A stretch of 64,000 nucleotides of DNA from Sphingomonas yabuuchiae. GTDB lineage: Bacteria > Pseudomonadota > Alphaproteobacteria > Sphingomonadales > Sphingomonadaceae. The position numbers were made by a program, and so were the translations under genes. The notes beneath the pieces are model-generated. The model had not been told where the DNA came from. It ran no database searches and worked only from the letters and a program-made list of their open reading frames with translations. How positions within the stretch are numbered: position 1 is the stretch's first letter; each line of letters begins with the position of its first letter. Below are positions 57,066 to 64,000 of the stretch, piece after piece. The stretch lies in the NCBI RefSeq assembly GCF_001477495.1, contig NZ_LDTF01000004.1, positions 62,001 to 126,000 on the forward strand, written 5' to 3'.

Positions 57066-57197
57066 TTCCTCCCCGAAACGGGGAGGGGGACCGCCGCGAA
57101 GCGGTGGTGGAGGGGGCGTGCCGCAGAGGTCGCCCTGCGTGGAAGCCCCCCTCCGTCAGCGCCTCGCGCTGCCACCTCCCCGTGCCGGGGAGGATTG
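57066..57197. repeat. palindromic intergenic repeat, family C copy 1
   Basis: CCTCCCCG..CGGGGAGGGG, CCGC..GCGG and the mirrored CACCTCCCCG..GGGGAGGATT form nested palindromes over 132 bp. A near-identical unit lies at 62669-62801. It fills the whole gap between the VOC gene and the J-domain gene. Confidence 0.8.
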
Positions 57198-57198
57198 A

Positions 57199-57813
57199 CT
57201 AGGCAAACGCCGGTGCCTGGCGCAGCTGCTGGTACGCCGCGATCACCTTTTGCAGCCGCGCCTCATGGGCACGGTCGCCACCGTTGCGGTCGGGGTGATA
57301 ACGCCGCACCAGCTCGCTATACCGCCGCCGCAGCGCGCCGCGATCGGCGTTCGCCTCCAGCCCCAGCACCTTCAGGCTTTCGCGATCCTGCCCCGACAGC
57401 GGCTTGCCGTCTGAGCGTTCGGGTGCGGCCTCGCGGCGGTAGCGGGCGGCGATGGCATCCAAGGGATCGGAGAAATCGGCCCAGCGCGGCCCAGGATCGG
57501 TGCCGCCTTGCGCAAAGGCGCGAGTCTCGCGCTCCCAGCCCGCATAGGGGCGCTGGGCGCGGTGGATTTCGTCCGCGCTCATGCCGTCGAAGAAATTATA
57601 GCGGCTGTTGAACGCGCGGACATGGTCCAGGCAGAACCAGCGGAACTGGCCGGGGCCGTCGCCGCTGCGCGTACCCTCGGCCGGGGGTGCGCGGAACTCG
57701 CCTGCTTCGGTGCAGCCCGCATGGTCGCACACGCGGTCGCTATTCTCGACCCGGCCGTGAAACCTGGGGCTGGGTTTGTCCTTGGGGGTATCGCTGCTCG
57801 ACCGACGCGCCAC
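57199..57813 (-). CDS. J-domain (DnaJ-like) protein
   Basis: The 204-residue protein ends in a J-domain (about residues 145-204) with LKVLGLEANADRGALRRRYSELVRRYHPDRNGGDRAHE, including the HPD tripeptide. The N-terminal half has two cysteine-type pairs (CDHAGCTEAGEF, FCLDHV) and resembles the type seen near cobS in other alphaproteobacteria. It should stimulate DnaK ATPase. The start is GTG at 57813, with a weak ribosome site; bolA begins 41 bp away in the other direction. Confidence 0.88.
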   Translation of the reverse strand: MARRSSSDTPKDKPSPRFHGRVENSDRVCDHAGCTEAGEFRAPPAEGTRSGDGPGQFRWFCLDHVRAFNSRYNFFDGMSADEIHRAQRPYAGWERETRAFAQGGTDPGPRWADFSDPLDAIAARYRREAAPERSDGKPLSGQDRESLKVLGLEANADRGALRRRYSELVRRYHPDRNGGDRAHEARLQKVIAAYQQLRQAPAFA

Positions 57814-57853
57814 GGCTATCCGCTTGTCCTGAAAAACCGTCTATATAGGGGCC

Positions 57854-58138
57854 ATGACCGATATCACCACCGCCCCGATCGCCGACCAGATCACCGCCCG
57901 CCTGACCCAGGCGCTGTCGCCGACGCATCTCGACGTCATCAACGAAAGCGCGATGCACCGTGGCCATATGGGTGACGACGGGACCGGTGAGAGCCATTTT
58001 CGCGTCATCGTCGAATCGCCCACTTTCGCAGGCCAGTCGCGCGTCGCGCGCCAGCGCATGGTGAACCACGCGCTTGCCGATCTGTTGTCCGAGCGTATCC
58101 ATGCATTGGCGATCAGCGCGAAGGCACCCGGAGAATAA
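57854..58138 (+). CDS. bolA: BolA family protein
   Basis: This 94-residue BolA protein has ALSPTHLDVINESAMHRGH and FRVIVESPTFAGQSRVARQRMVNHALADLL, the typical BolA fold with conserved histidine for Fe-S cluster binding with a monothiol glutaredoxin. It is divergent from the J-domain gene and followed 4 nt later by a GST gene, which fits a stress/Fe-S repair theme. Confidence 0.93.
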   Translation: MTDITTAPIADQITARLTQALSPTHLDVINESAMHRGHMGDDGTGESHFRVIVESPTFAGQSRVARQRMVNHALADLLSERIHALAISAKAPGE

Positions 58139-58141
58139 TCC

Positions 58142-58834
58142 ATGCCCTATGACCTGTGGTACTGGCCCGGCTTGCCGGGACGCGGCGAGTTCGTCCGGCT
58201 GGTGCTGGAGGCTGCGGGTCTGCCCTATCGCGACCGGGGCGTGGAGGAGGGGGCCGAGGCGCTCCTCACCGATATGCGCAAGGGCAGCCACCTGCCCTTC
58301 GCCCCGCCATATTTGCGCACCGGGGGACAGGCGATCGCGCAGGTCGCCAACATCCTCCACTGGCTGACCGAGCGGCACGATCTGGCCCCCGAGGGGGAGC
58401 GGCTGTGGCTGAACCAGCTGCAACTGACGATTAGCGACATGGTGGCCGAGGTGCACAATGTGCACCACCCGGTCGCGACCGGTGCCTATTATCACGACCA
58501 GAAGGCCGAAGCCGCCCGCGCCGCCGCGCAGTTCCGCGAGGAACGGCTCCCCAAATTCCTGGGTTATTTCGAGGATGCGCTGGGCGACCGCGACTGGATG
58601 GCGGGCGGGCGCTGGTCGCCGGTTGACACCTCGCTGTTCCAACTGGTCGCAGGGCTACGCTATATGTTCCCCAGGCGCATGGCGGCGGTCGAGGGTGACT
58701 ATCCTGCGCTCATCGCGCTGCACGACCGTGTGAAGACCTTGCCGGGCATCGCCGCCTATCTAGACAGCGACCGGCGACAGGCATTCAATGAAGACGGAAT
58801 CTTCCGCCATTATCCGGAGCTTGACGGCGAATGA
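58142..58834 (+). CDS. glutathione S-transferase family protein
   Basis: This 230-residue protein has an N-terminal thioredoxin-fold domain (DLWYWPGLPGRGEFVRLVLEAAGLPYRD) and a C-terminal helical domain (DWMAGGRWSPVDTSLFQLVAGL, PALIALHDRVKTLPGIAAYLDS). The WY-x-PGLPGRGEFVRL pattern fits GST relatives with Sigma/Pi-like N-termini. It may conjugate glutathione to electrophiles. GGAG is 8 nt upstream. Its stop overlaps the NUDIX start. Confidence 0.88.
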   Translation: MPYDLWYWPGLPGRGEFVRLVLEAAGLPYRDRGVEEGAEALLTDMRKGSHLPFAPPYLRTGGQAIAQVANILHWLTERHDLAPEGERLWLNQLQLTISDMVAEVHNVHHPVATGAYYHDQKAEAARAAAQFREERLPKFLGYFEDALGDRDWMAGGRWSPVDTSLFQLVAGLRYMFPRRMAAVEGDYPALIALHDRVKTLPGIAAYLDSDRRQAFNEDGIFRHYPELDGE

Positions 58835-59292
58835 CCCGTATACCCCGTCCCGCCGCGCGCATCCTGCTGGTCGATGGGGCGGGGCGGACGCTGATGTTCC
58901 GCTTCACCCCCGATGACCGCCCGCCCTTCTGGTGCACGCCGGGCGGCGCGGTCGATCCGGGGGAAAGCTATGAGGACGCCGCCCGCCGCGAACTCTTCGA
59001 GGAAACCGGCCTCGACCGCGATTGCGGGCCGCAAGTCGCGCGGCGCCAGGTCGAGTTCTTGACCATCGAGGGTGTCGAGGTCGAAGCGGACGAACGCTAT
59101 TTCCGCGTCGATGTCGATGCGCATGACGTGACGGCGGCGGGCCACACCGTCCTCGAACAGCGGGTGATGCAAAGCTGGCGCTGGTTCAGCCGCGAGGAAC
59201 TGGCCGCGCACGACGAACCCTATTTCCCGACCGATCTGATCGAATTGCTCGACGCCACGGAGCCGACCCCCATGGAGCAAAGCCATGTTTGA
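58831..59292 (+). CDS. NUDIX hydrolase
   Basis: This 153-residue hydrolase carries a complete Nudix box, GGAVDPGESYEDAARRELFE followed by ETGL, at residues 38-61. The substrate (nucleotide-sugar, dinucleotide or other X-linked nucleoside diphosphate) is not evident. It overlaps the GST stop by 4 nt and the pirin start by 8 nt, so all three are coupled in one operon with bolA. Confidence 0.92.
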   Translation: MTRIPRPAARILLVDGAGRTLMFRFTPDDRPPFWCTPGGAVDPGESYEDAARRELFEETGLDRDCGPQVARRQVEFLTIEGVEVEADERYFRVDVDAHDVTAAGHTVLEQRVMQSWRWFSREELAAHDEPYFPTDLIELLDATEPTPMEQSHV

Positions 59293-60184
59293 CGATTTCC
59301 TGCTGCGCACGCTGCAGCCCTCCAGCCATGATCTGGGCGGGTTCAAGGTGCACCGGACGCTGCCCAACAAGGAGCGGACGATGGTCGGCCCCTTCATCTT
59401 CTTCGACCAGATGGGCCCGGCGCAGCTGCAACCCGGCTCCGGCATCGACGTGCGGCCGCATCCGCACATCAACCTGGCGACCGTGACCTATCTGTTCGAC
59501 GGCGCGATCGGCCACCGCGATTCGCTGGGCAGCGATCTGGTGATCGAGCCGGGTGCGGTGAACCTGATGACCGCAGGCCATGGCATCGTCCATTCCGAAC
59601 GCTCGCCGGGCGAGATTCGCCCCCAGGGTCCGGTGCTGTCGGGCATCCAGACATGGCTCGCGCTGCCCGAAGCGCAGGAGGAGATCGACCCCTGTTTCGA
59701 GCATGTCCCGGCCGAGGCGCTGCCCGAAATCCAGGGGCAGGGTGCCACGGCGCGGGTCATCATGGGCGAGCTGTGGGGTCAAAGGGCACCGACGACCACC
59801 TATGCGGGCACCATCTATGCCGACATCACGCTGGAACCGGGCGGCAGCATTCCCATCGACCCTTCGGCGGAGGAACGCGCCGTCTATTGTGCGCTGGGCG
59901 AGGCCAGCCTGGAGGGGATGCCGTTGGAGCCGCAGCGGCTCTACATCCTGAAACCGGGCATCGCGGCGACCCTGCGGTCCGAAGCGGGCGGCCGGGTGAT
60001 GCTGTGCGGTGGTGATGCCTTCACCACGCCGCGCCATGTGTGGTGGAATTTCGTGTCCTCGCGGCGCGAGCGGATCGAAGAGGCCAAGCGGGCATGGAAG
60101 GCGCGGGAGTTCCCGGCGGTGCCGGGTGATGACGCCGAGCGGATCGAGATTCCGGAGATTCCGAAGACCGTCAGCTATCCATGA
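59285..60184 (+). CDS. pirin family protein
   Basis: This 299-residue bicupin protein has GPFIFFDQMGPAQLQPGSGIDVRPHPHINLATVTYLF and GHGIVHSERS, containing the conserved iron-binding histidines of pirin. The C-terminal cupin (LGEASLEGMPL, AFTTPRHVWWNFVSSRRERI) is complete. Some pirins have quercetinase activity; others modulate transcription. It is the last gene of the bolA-GST-NUDIX-pirin run, and is followed by a stack of palindromic repeats. Confidence 0.93.
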   Translation: MFDDFLLRTLQPSSHDLGGFKVHRTLPNKERTMVGPFIFFDQMGPAQLQPGSGIDVRPHPHINLATVTYLFDGAIGHRDSLGSDLVIEPGAVNLMTAGHGIVHSERSPGEIRPQGPVLSGIQTWLALPEAQEEIDPCFEHVPAEALPEIQGQGATARVIMGELWGQRAPTTTYAGTIYADITLEPGGSIPIDPSAEERAVYCALGEASLEGMPLEPQRLYILKPGIAATLRSEAGGRVMLCGGDAFTTPRHVWWNFVSSRRERIEEAKRAWKAREFPAVPGDDAERIEIPEIPKTVSYP

Positions 60185-60192
60185 GCTTCAAA

Positions 60193-60289
60193 GCCCCTCT
60201 CCCGGCAGGGAGTTTCAGGTCGGTCATGCCCCCAGCATGACCTAAACGATGCGGGGCATCGTTTACCTGAAACTGGGTTGGGGAGGGGC
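60193..60289. repeat. nested palindrome with a perfect three-way junction
   Basis: Outer arms GCCCCTCTCC / GGGGAGGGGC (one mismatch) enclose AGTTTCAGGT / ACCTGAAACT (60211-60220, 60265-60274). Inside these are two perfect 8-bp hairpins: GGTCATGC-CCCCA-GCATGACC and AAACGATG-CGGGG-CATCGTTT. It starts 9 bp after the pirin stop. No gene lies in this region. Confidence 0.85.
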
Positions 60290-60336
60290 GATGGCCACAA
60301 GCCATTCTCTCTGCGAGGCACCTTGCCCTCCCCCAG

Positions 60337-60358
60337 CCCCTCCCGCTTGCGGGAGGGG
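60337..60358. repeat. hairpin CCCCTCCCGC-TT-GCGGGAGGGG
   Basis: This is a perfect 10-bp stem with a 2-nt loop in the gap after pirin, similar to the arms at 42272 and family C. It may end the pirin transcript, but no T tract follows. Confidence 0.6.
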
Positions 60359-60373
60359 AGTAAGTGGGGCTTT

Positions 60374-60457
60374 GCCTTCGACTTCGCTCAGGCTGAACGG
60401 AGGTTGGTGTGCAGGGCCTACTCCCACGATCCGTTCAGCCTGAGCGAAGTCGAAGGC
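60374..60457. repeat. long inverted repeat, family B copy 2
   Basis: 27-bp perfect arms at 60374-60400 and 60431-60457 (core CTTCGACTTCGCTCAGGCTG) are separated by exactly 30 nt, as in copy 1. The spacers are also partly alike (both contain CTACTCCC). Confidence 0.85.
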
Positions 60458-60530
60458 CACGGACAAACGCCAGACACGCAAAACAGTCCGTCAAACAACG
60501 AACCGGTCAAACACCATCAATATAGGAAAA

Positions 60531-60606
60531 TGGTGCCCAAGGGCGGGATCGAACCACCGACACTGCGATTTTCAGTCGCATGCTCTACCAACTGAGCTAC
60601 TTGGGC
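60531..60606 (-). tRNA. tRNA-Phe (anticodon GAA)
   Basis: On the minus strand, the 76-nt molecule begins GCCCAAG and its acceptor arm closes with CTTGGGC. The D-arm is AGCTCAGTTGGTAGAGC, the anticodon stem-loop has CTGAAAA with GAA, and the T-arm has GGTTCGATCC. The 3' CCA is encoded. It lies 31 bp downstream of yacG on the same strand. Confidence 0.97.
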
Positions 60607-60637
60607 CCACACCGCGATTGCGATTGGAGGCGTGCCT

Positions 60638-60805
60638 TTACGGGTGGCTTTCGCCGCTGTCCAGCCCTTCTTCATCATTTTCTTTGACCGGGATGCGATA
60701 ACCTTCGCCCAACCATTGCAGGAGGTCGCGATCCTTGCACCCGCGCGAGCAGAAGGGGGCGTGGTCCGGGGCGGTCGGCTTGTCGCAGATCGGGCAGGTG
60801 GTCAT
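60638..60805 (-). CDS. yacG: YacG family zinc protein (DNA gyrase inhibitor type)
   Basis: This 55-residue protein begins MTTCPICDKPTAPDHAPFCSRGCKDRDLLQW and has the four cysteines (C4, C7, C19, C23) of YacG, followed by GEGYRIPV. In E. coli YacG binds GyrB and inhibits DNA gyrase. The start overlaps the RNase gene stop (ATGA). The frame is short and easily missed. Confidence 0.92.
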   Translation of the reverse strand: MTTCPICDKPTAPDHAPFCSRGCKDRDLLQWLGEGYRIPVKENDEEGLDSGESHP

Positions 60806-61752
60806 GAGCGTTCCAGTTGCAGGGGGCGGCCGGTGCGGCGCTCCAGCGCCTCGCGCCAGGCAGGATGGGCCATCAGGCGGTCATGGACGGCGCCGGATAT
60901 GCGATAGGTCGGTGCAGCGCCCGGCGGCTCGCGCTCCCACTGCCGCAGCAACGCACGGGCACGGGCGCCGACGGGGTCGATGCATAGGCGCTCAGGGATC
61001 GAGGCGCGCGGGCGCGGACGGACGATCTGGAGGAAGCCGAAGCCGTTGACCGCCGTCCGCTCGAAGGGGAGGGGCAGGGCGGCGTCCAGCGCCTCCGCCA
61101 CCGCCTGGCGCGGGCCCTTGCCCTCCAGCGTGGGAAAGTCGATGCCGATCGACCCGCCGATGCCGTGACGCAGGATGCTTGCCGCCACCGCGCGGGCGGC
61201 GGCGATCGACAGGGGTTCGTGCGGCGGCGATCCATCGACGTCGAAAAGGGTCATGGCCGGGGTCGGCGTCATCCGCAGCACGCCCGCGCCGAATCCGATC
61301 TCACCCGTCACGGCTTCATCGAGCAATTCGGACCAGCCCGCCGCTTCGAGGTCGTCGGGCTGATGCGGCAGGACGTCACGCACGGGAAAGCCCGTTGCGG
61401 CGATTCGTGCGCGCAGGTCGGGGCCGGGGGCGGGATGCGTGCCCTCGGGGGCGAGCTGCGCCTTGGACAGCTTGGCGCGGCCGCGTTCGGGAATCGCCTC
61501 GCGCGTGACGATGACGGTCAGCGCCGCTCCTTGCGTCATGCCCTTGGGTATTGGCGCCAGCAGCACCTCGCCGCCCTGATTCAGCGTCACCCGCCCCTGT
61601 CGACCGGGGAGCAGCTCGACCAGCCGCCCTTCGGCCACCGTGCCGACGGTCAGTGTACCGGTCAGCTCGATCGCGGCCTGGACGATGCGGCCATCCTCGA
61701 CCAGCGCGGCACGGGCCTCGCCGATCCCGGCCTCATAGAGCCATTCAGACAA
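60802..61752 (-). CDS. ribonuclease E/G-like protein (short form)
   Basis: The 316-residue protein resembles the RNase E/G core of sphingomonads: GEARAALVEDGRIVQAAIEL at the start, IPKGMTQGAALTVIVTREAIPERGRAK, and GSIGIDFPTLEGKGPRQAVAEAL, which holds one acidic residue of the likely metal site. It is clearly shorter than E. coli RNase G (489 residues) and shows no obvious C-terminal zinc link. It sits in the conserved infA-maf-RNase-yacG order, overlapping maf by 8 nt. Confidence 0.82.
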   Translation of the reverse strand: MSEWLYEAGIGEARAALVEDGRIVQAAIELTGTLTVGTVAEGRLVELLPGRQGRVTLNQGGEVLLAPIPKGMTQGAALTVIVTREAIPERGRAKLSKAQLAPEGTHPAPGPDLRARIAATGFPVRDVLPHQPDDLEAAGWSELLDEAVTGEIGFGAGVLRMTPTPAMTLFDVDGSPPHEPLSIAAARAVAASILRHGIGGSIGIDFPTLEGKGPRQAVAEALDAALPLPFERTAVNGFGFLQIVRPRPRASIPERLCIDPVGARARALLRQWEREPPGAAPTYRISGAVHDRLMAHPAWREALERRTGRPLQLERS

Positions 61753-62332
61753 GCGGCAGCCCGGCGGCCTTCAGCAGGGCGCGGGTTTCGAACAGCGGCA
61801 GGCCGATGACGCCGGAATGCGACCCCTGCAGAAAGCGCACGAACGCCTCGGCGCGGCCCTGGATGGCATAGCCCCCGGCCTTGCCCAGCCCTTCGCCGCA
61901 CGCGATGTATGCGTCGATCTCGTCGTCGGACAGCGGCTTGAACGCGACGATGGTGTCGGCCAGCCGGGTGCGTGCCTTGCCGGTGGCGTCGATGACGCAC
62001 ACGGCGGACAGCGCATGGTGTCGCCGCCCGGAGATCAGGCGCAGCAGCTTGCGCTGGACGTCTTGCGTATCGGCGGGGGGCAGGATGCGGCGGCCCAGCG
62101 CGATGGTGGTATCGCCCGCGACGACGATCTCGCCATCGGCACGGTCAACCGCATGCGCCTTTTCCACCGCCAGCCGCAGCGCATAGACGCGGGGCGGTTC
62201 GGCGGGGCGAGGGGCTTCGTCGATATCGGGCGAGGCGACTCGGTCGGGCACGACTCCCAGCCGCGCCAGCAGATCGCGGCGGCGCGGGGAGGAGGATGCA
62301 AGGACGAGCGGCATGGTTGGCCGGTCGCTCAC
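61745..62332 (-). CDS. maf: Maf family nucleotide pyrophosphatase
   Basis: The 195-residue protein begins with [21 protein letters not shown], has [14 protein letters not shown] and the C-terminal [30 protein letters not shown]. This is the Maf/YhdE type that hydrolyses dTTP/UTP and modified nucleotides. GTG at 62332 overlaps the infA stop by 4 nt (GTGA) and is preferred; an ATG 18 nt downstream is the alternative. Confidence 0.93.
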
Positions 62333-62547
62333 TTGAAGCGGTAGGTGATCCGGCCCTTGGTCAGGTCGTACGGCGTCAGCTCGACGAGCACTTCGTCGCC
62401 GACCAGCACGCGGATGCGGTTCTTGCGCATCTTGCCCGCCGTATGTCCCAGGATCTCGTGATCATTCTCGAGCTGGACGCGGAACATCGCGTTGGGGAGG
62501 AGTTCCACCACGCGGCCGCGCATCTCGAGCAGTTCTTCCTTGGCCAA
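62329..62547 (-). CDS. infA: translation initiation factor IF-1
   Basis: This 72-residue IF-1 has the S1-like OB fold, with [43 protein letters not shown]. The start codon is TTG, unusual for this highly expressed gene; GAGG lies 5-6 nt upstream and [11 protein letters not shown] matches the family start. It heads the infA-maf-RNase-yacG operon. Confidence 0.97.
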
Positions 62548-62668
62548 AAAATACCTCGGTTCGTCGTGTTATAGGGTATGTCGAAGAGGCGCCGCCATAG
62601 CCGCAATGGGCCGAAAAGGAAAGGCACGCCGAATCAGCCCCGGATATGGGTATGGAATACGGTTTTGC

Positions 62669-62801
62669 AATCCTCCCCGGCACGGGGAGGGGGACCAGCC
62701 GCAGGCTGGTGGAGGGGGGGCTCCACCCAGCGAGTCTCCTGCCTCACTCCCCCTCCACCACCGCTTCGCGGCGGTCCCCCTCCCCGTACCGGGGAGGATT
62801 T
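62669..62801. repeat. palindromic intergenic repeat, family C copy 2
   Basis: CCTCCCCGGCACGGGGAGGG with CCAGCCGCAGGCTGG at the left, and the mirrored CCACCGCTTCGCGGCGG and GGGGAGGATT at the right, cover about 133 bp. It matches 57066-57197 in design and ends at the stop codon of the S9 peptidase gene. The remainder of the 254-bp gap up to infA holds no gene. Confidence 0.8.
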
Positions 62802-64000
62802 TCAGGCGGGATTATACTTGGCCAGGAACGCGGCCATCGCCTTCAGGAATTCCAGCCGGTCCTCGGCGCGGGTGAAGTGGTGGTCGGCCAGCGGCTGTTC
62901 GATATAGTTCACCGGCTTGCCCGCCGCCTTCAGCGCGGACACCATCATGCGCGACTGGTTGACCGGCACACGCTTGTCCTCCTTGCCGTGCACGATCAGC
63001 AGCGGGATCGCCATGTCGGCCGCGCCGAAGCGGGGTGAGACGGCGTGATAGTCGGGCGCCTGTTTCTGCAGCCAGTCGGCGCGGGTCTTGCCGAACAGGA
63101 AACGCGAGTCGTAGCGTTTCATGGCCTGAAGATCGGACACGCCCGCATAGGACACCGCGCAGCGATAAAGCGCGCTGTTGCGCTGGGCCGCGCGCATCGC
63201 GGCATAGCCGCCATAGGAGGCCCCGACCATGCAGGCGCGCTTGGGATCGGCGATGCCTTCCTTGGCCAGCCAGGCGACCGCGTCGTCCAGATCGTCCTGC
63301 ATCTTCAGTCCCCATTCGCCCTGCCCCTTCTTGGCGAAGGCGGTGCCATAGCCCGAGGACCCGCGATAATTGGGCTGGATCACGGCATAACCCAGTTCGG
63401 CCAGATACTGGCTCCACCAGTCCCAGCTTTCGGCGTCGCGGGCGAAGGGGCCGCCATGCGGCATGACGATCAGCGGAAGGTTTTTGGTCCCGCGTCCGCG
63501 CGGCATGGTCAGGATCGCCTCGATCGAGGTGCCGTCGCGGGCCGGATAGCGCAGGGTACGGACGGGCGACAGCCGCTGGCCCTTCAACTGGGGATTGGCC
63601 CAGGACAGGAACTGCATGTTGCCGTAATCGGTATCCCAATAATAGAGCGACCCCGCCGAGGACGGGCTGCTGACCGTCACCAGGAAGCGGGTGCGGGCGG
63701 TGTTCCAGGACACGATCTCGGCGCGGCGCGGGGCCACCGACTTGTCGAGCGCGTCCTGCAATTCTTTGATCCGAGGGTCGGTCCAGGCGTCGTGATAATA
63801 TTGGTCGGTGTAGCGGATCGCCGAAATATCGTCGCCCGCCGCGGTCTTGATGATGCCGTCGATATCATAGCCGGTGACGGTGCTGAGCTTGCGGCCCAGC
63901 TTCAGGTCGGGCAGCGAAACCTCGTACAGCGCGTCATAGCCGTCGCTGTCATCGATCGCCAGCGCGGTGCCGTCGGCGCGAAAGACGCTGGGCACCAAGA
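62802..64000 (-). CDS. S9 family peptidase (prolyl oligopeptidase-like), N-terminus cut by window edge
   Basis: About 399 C-terminal residues are present. The alpha/beta-hydrolase part contains the nucleophile motif VGASYGGYAAM (Ser), the Asp in HGKEDKRVPV and the His in DHHFTRAEDRLEF, all typical of S9 dipeptidyl/acylaminoacyl peptidases. The upstream propeller continues beyond the window. It would cut peptides in the periplasm or outside; the leader is not visible. It could work with the nearby peptide transporter (inferred). Confidence 0.9.
   Translation of the reverse strand, partial: LVPSVFRADGTALAIDDSDGYDALYEVSLPDLKLGRKLSTVTGYDIDGIIKTAAGDDISAIRYTDQYYHDAWTDPRIKELQDALDKSVAPRRAEIVSWNTARTRFLVTVSSPSSAGSLYYWDTDYGNMQFLSWANPQLKGQRLSPVRTLRYPARDGTSIEAILTMPRGRGTKNLPLIVMPHGGPFARDAESWDWWSQYLAELGYAVIQPNYRGSSGYGTAFAKKGQGEWGLKMQDDLDDAVAWLAKEGIADPKRACMVGASYGGYAAMRAAQRNSALYRCAVSYAGVSDLQAMKRYDSRFLFGKTRADWLQKQAPDYHAVSPRFGAADMAIPLLIVHGKEDKRVPVNQSRMMVSALKAAGKPVNYIEQPLADHHFTRAEDRLEFLKAMAAFLAKYNPA

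Overview
The window is about 64 kb of GC-rich chromosome. It most likely comes from an alphaproteobacterium of the order Sphingomonadales (Sphingomonas-like). The evidence is three very large TonB-dependent receptors (TBDRs) in a row, the order infA-maf-RNase E/G-like-yacG-tRNA-Phe, cobS/cobT near a J-domain protein and bolA, DUF2093 and DUF1272 proteins, and several families of intergenic palindromic repeats. No rRNA, CRISPR array, transposase, integrase or phage gene was seen. The content is mostly housekeeping, with one transport-rich accessory block. Assignments come from reading the sequence and recognising families; no database search was run.

Layout, left to right. 0-1.7 kb: the N-terminal part of a globin gene, divergent from a DUF1348/TetR pair. 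1.7-6.4 kb: a minus-strand run lgt-midA-GNAT-pgeF followed by a PLP (cystathionine gamma-synthase family) enzyme. 6.7-12.9 kb: a molybdopterin-binding oxidoreductase subunit, hemH, an acetoacetyl-CoA reductase, a phytase-like secreted protein and rpmB. 13-22.3 kb: tadA, an OmpA-family protein, a CNNM/CBS membrane protein, purD divergent from xseA with overlapping start codons, and a DUF2093/M23 peptidase pair. 22.5-33.4 kb: three TBDRs followed by a 2-oxoglutarate/Fe(II) dioxygenase. 33.4-42.2 kb: clpB, an M16 metallopeptidase, a DUF885 protein and a TonB-like energy transducer. 42.3-50.8 kb: purK-purE, gpmA, DUF1272, glmM, a dicarboxylate symporter with an aldo/keto reductase, and a POT peptide transporter. 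50.9-60.2 kb: a nitroreductase, a GntR regulator, a PepSY membrane protein, RHH-cobT-cobS, a VOC protein, and J-domain/bolA/GST/NUDIX/pirin. 60.2-64 kb: a repeat stack, tRNA-Phe, yacG, RNase E/G-like, maf, infA and a truncated S9 peptidase.

How the genes work together. Many are packed with 1-8 nt start/stop overlaps, which implies translational coupling: GNAT/pgeF, midA/GNAT, maf/infA, RNase/yacG, glmM/DUF1272, cobT/RHH, GST/NUDIX/pirin and symporter/AKR. The receptors, the energy transducer at 41.4 kb, the PepSY protein at 52 kb, the peptide transporter and the secreted peptidases together suggest a lifestyle of scavenging polymers, peptides and metal chelates through the outer membrane.

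The most unusual structures are non-coding. A 97-nt nested palindrome containing a perfect three-way junction lies at 60193-60289. Two copies of a long inverted repeat keep exactly 30 nt between their arms (12441-12528 and 60374-60457). A second repeat family of about 200 bp occurs three times, and a third of about 132 bp occurs twice. Each TBDR ends in two consecutive hairpins, and receptor 2 has a 10-bp-stem hairpin upstream of its start. clpB has a perfect operator-like palindrome between its candidate promoter boxes.
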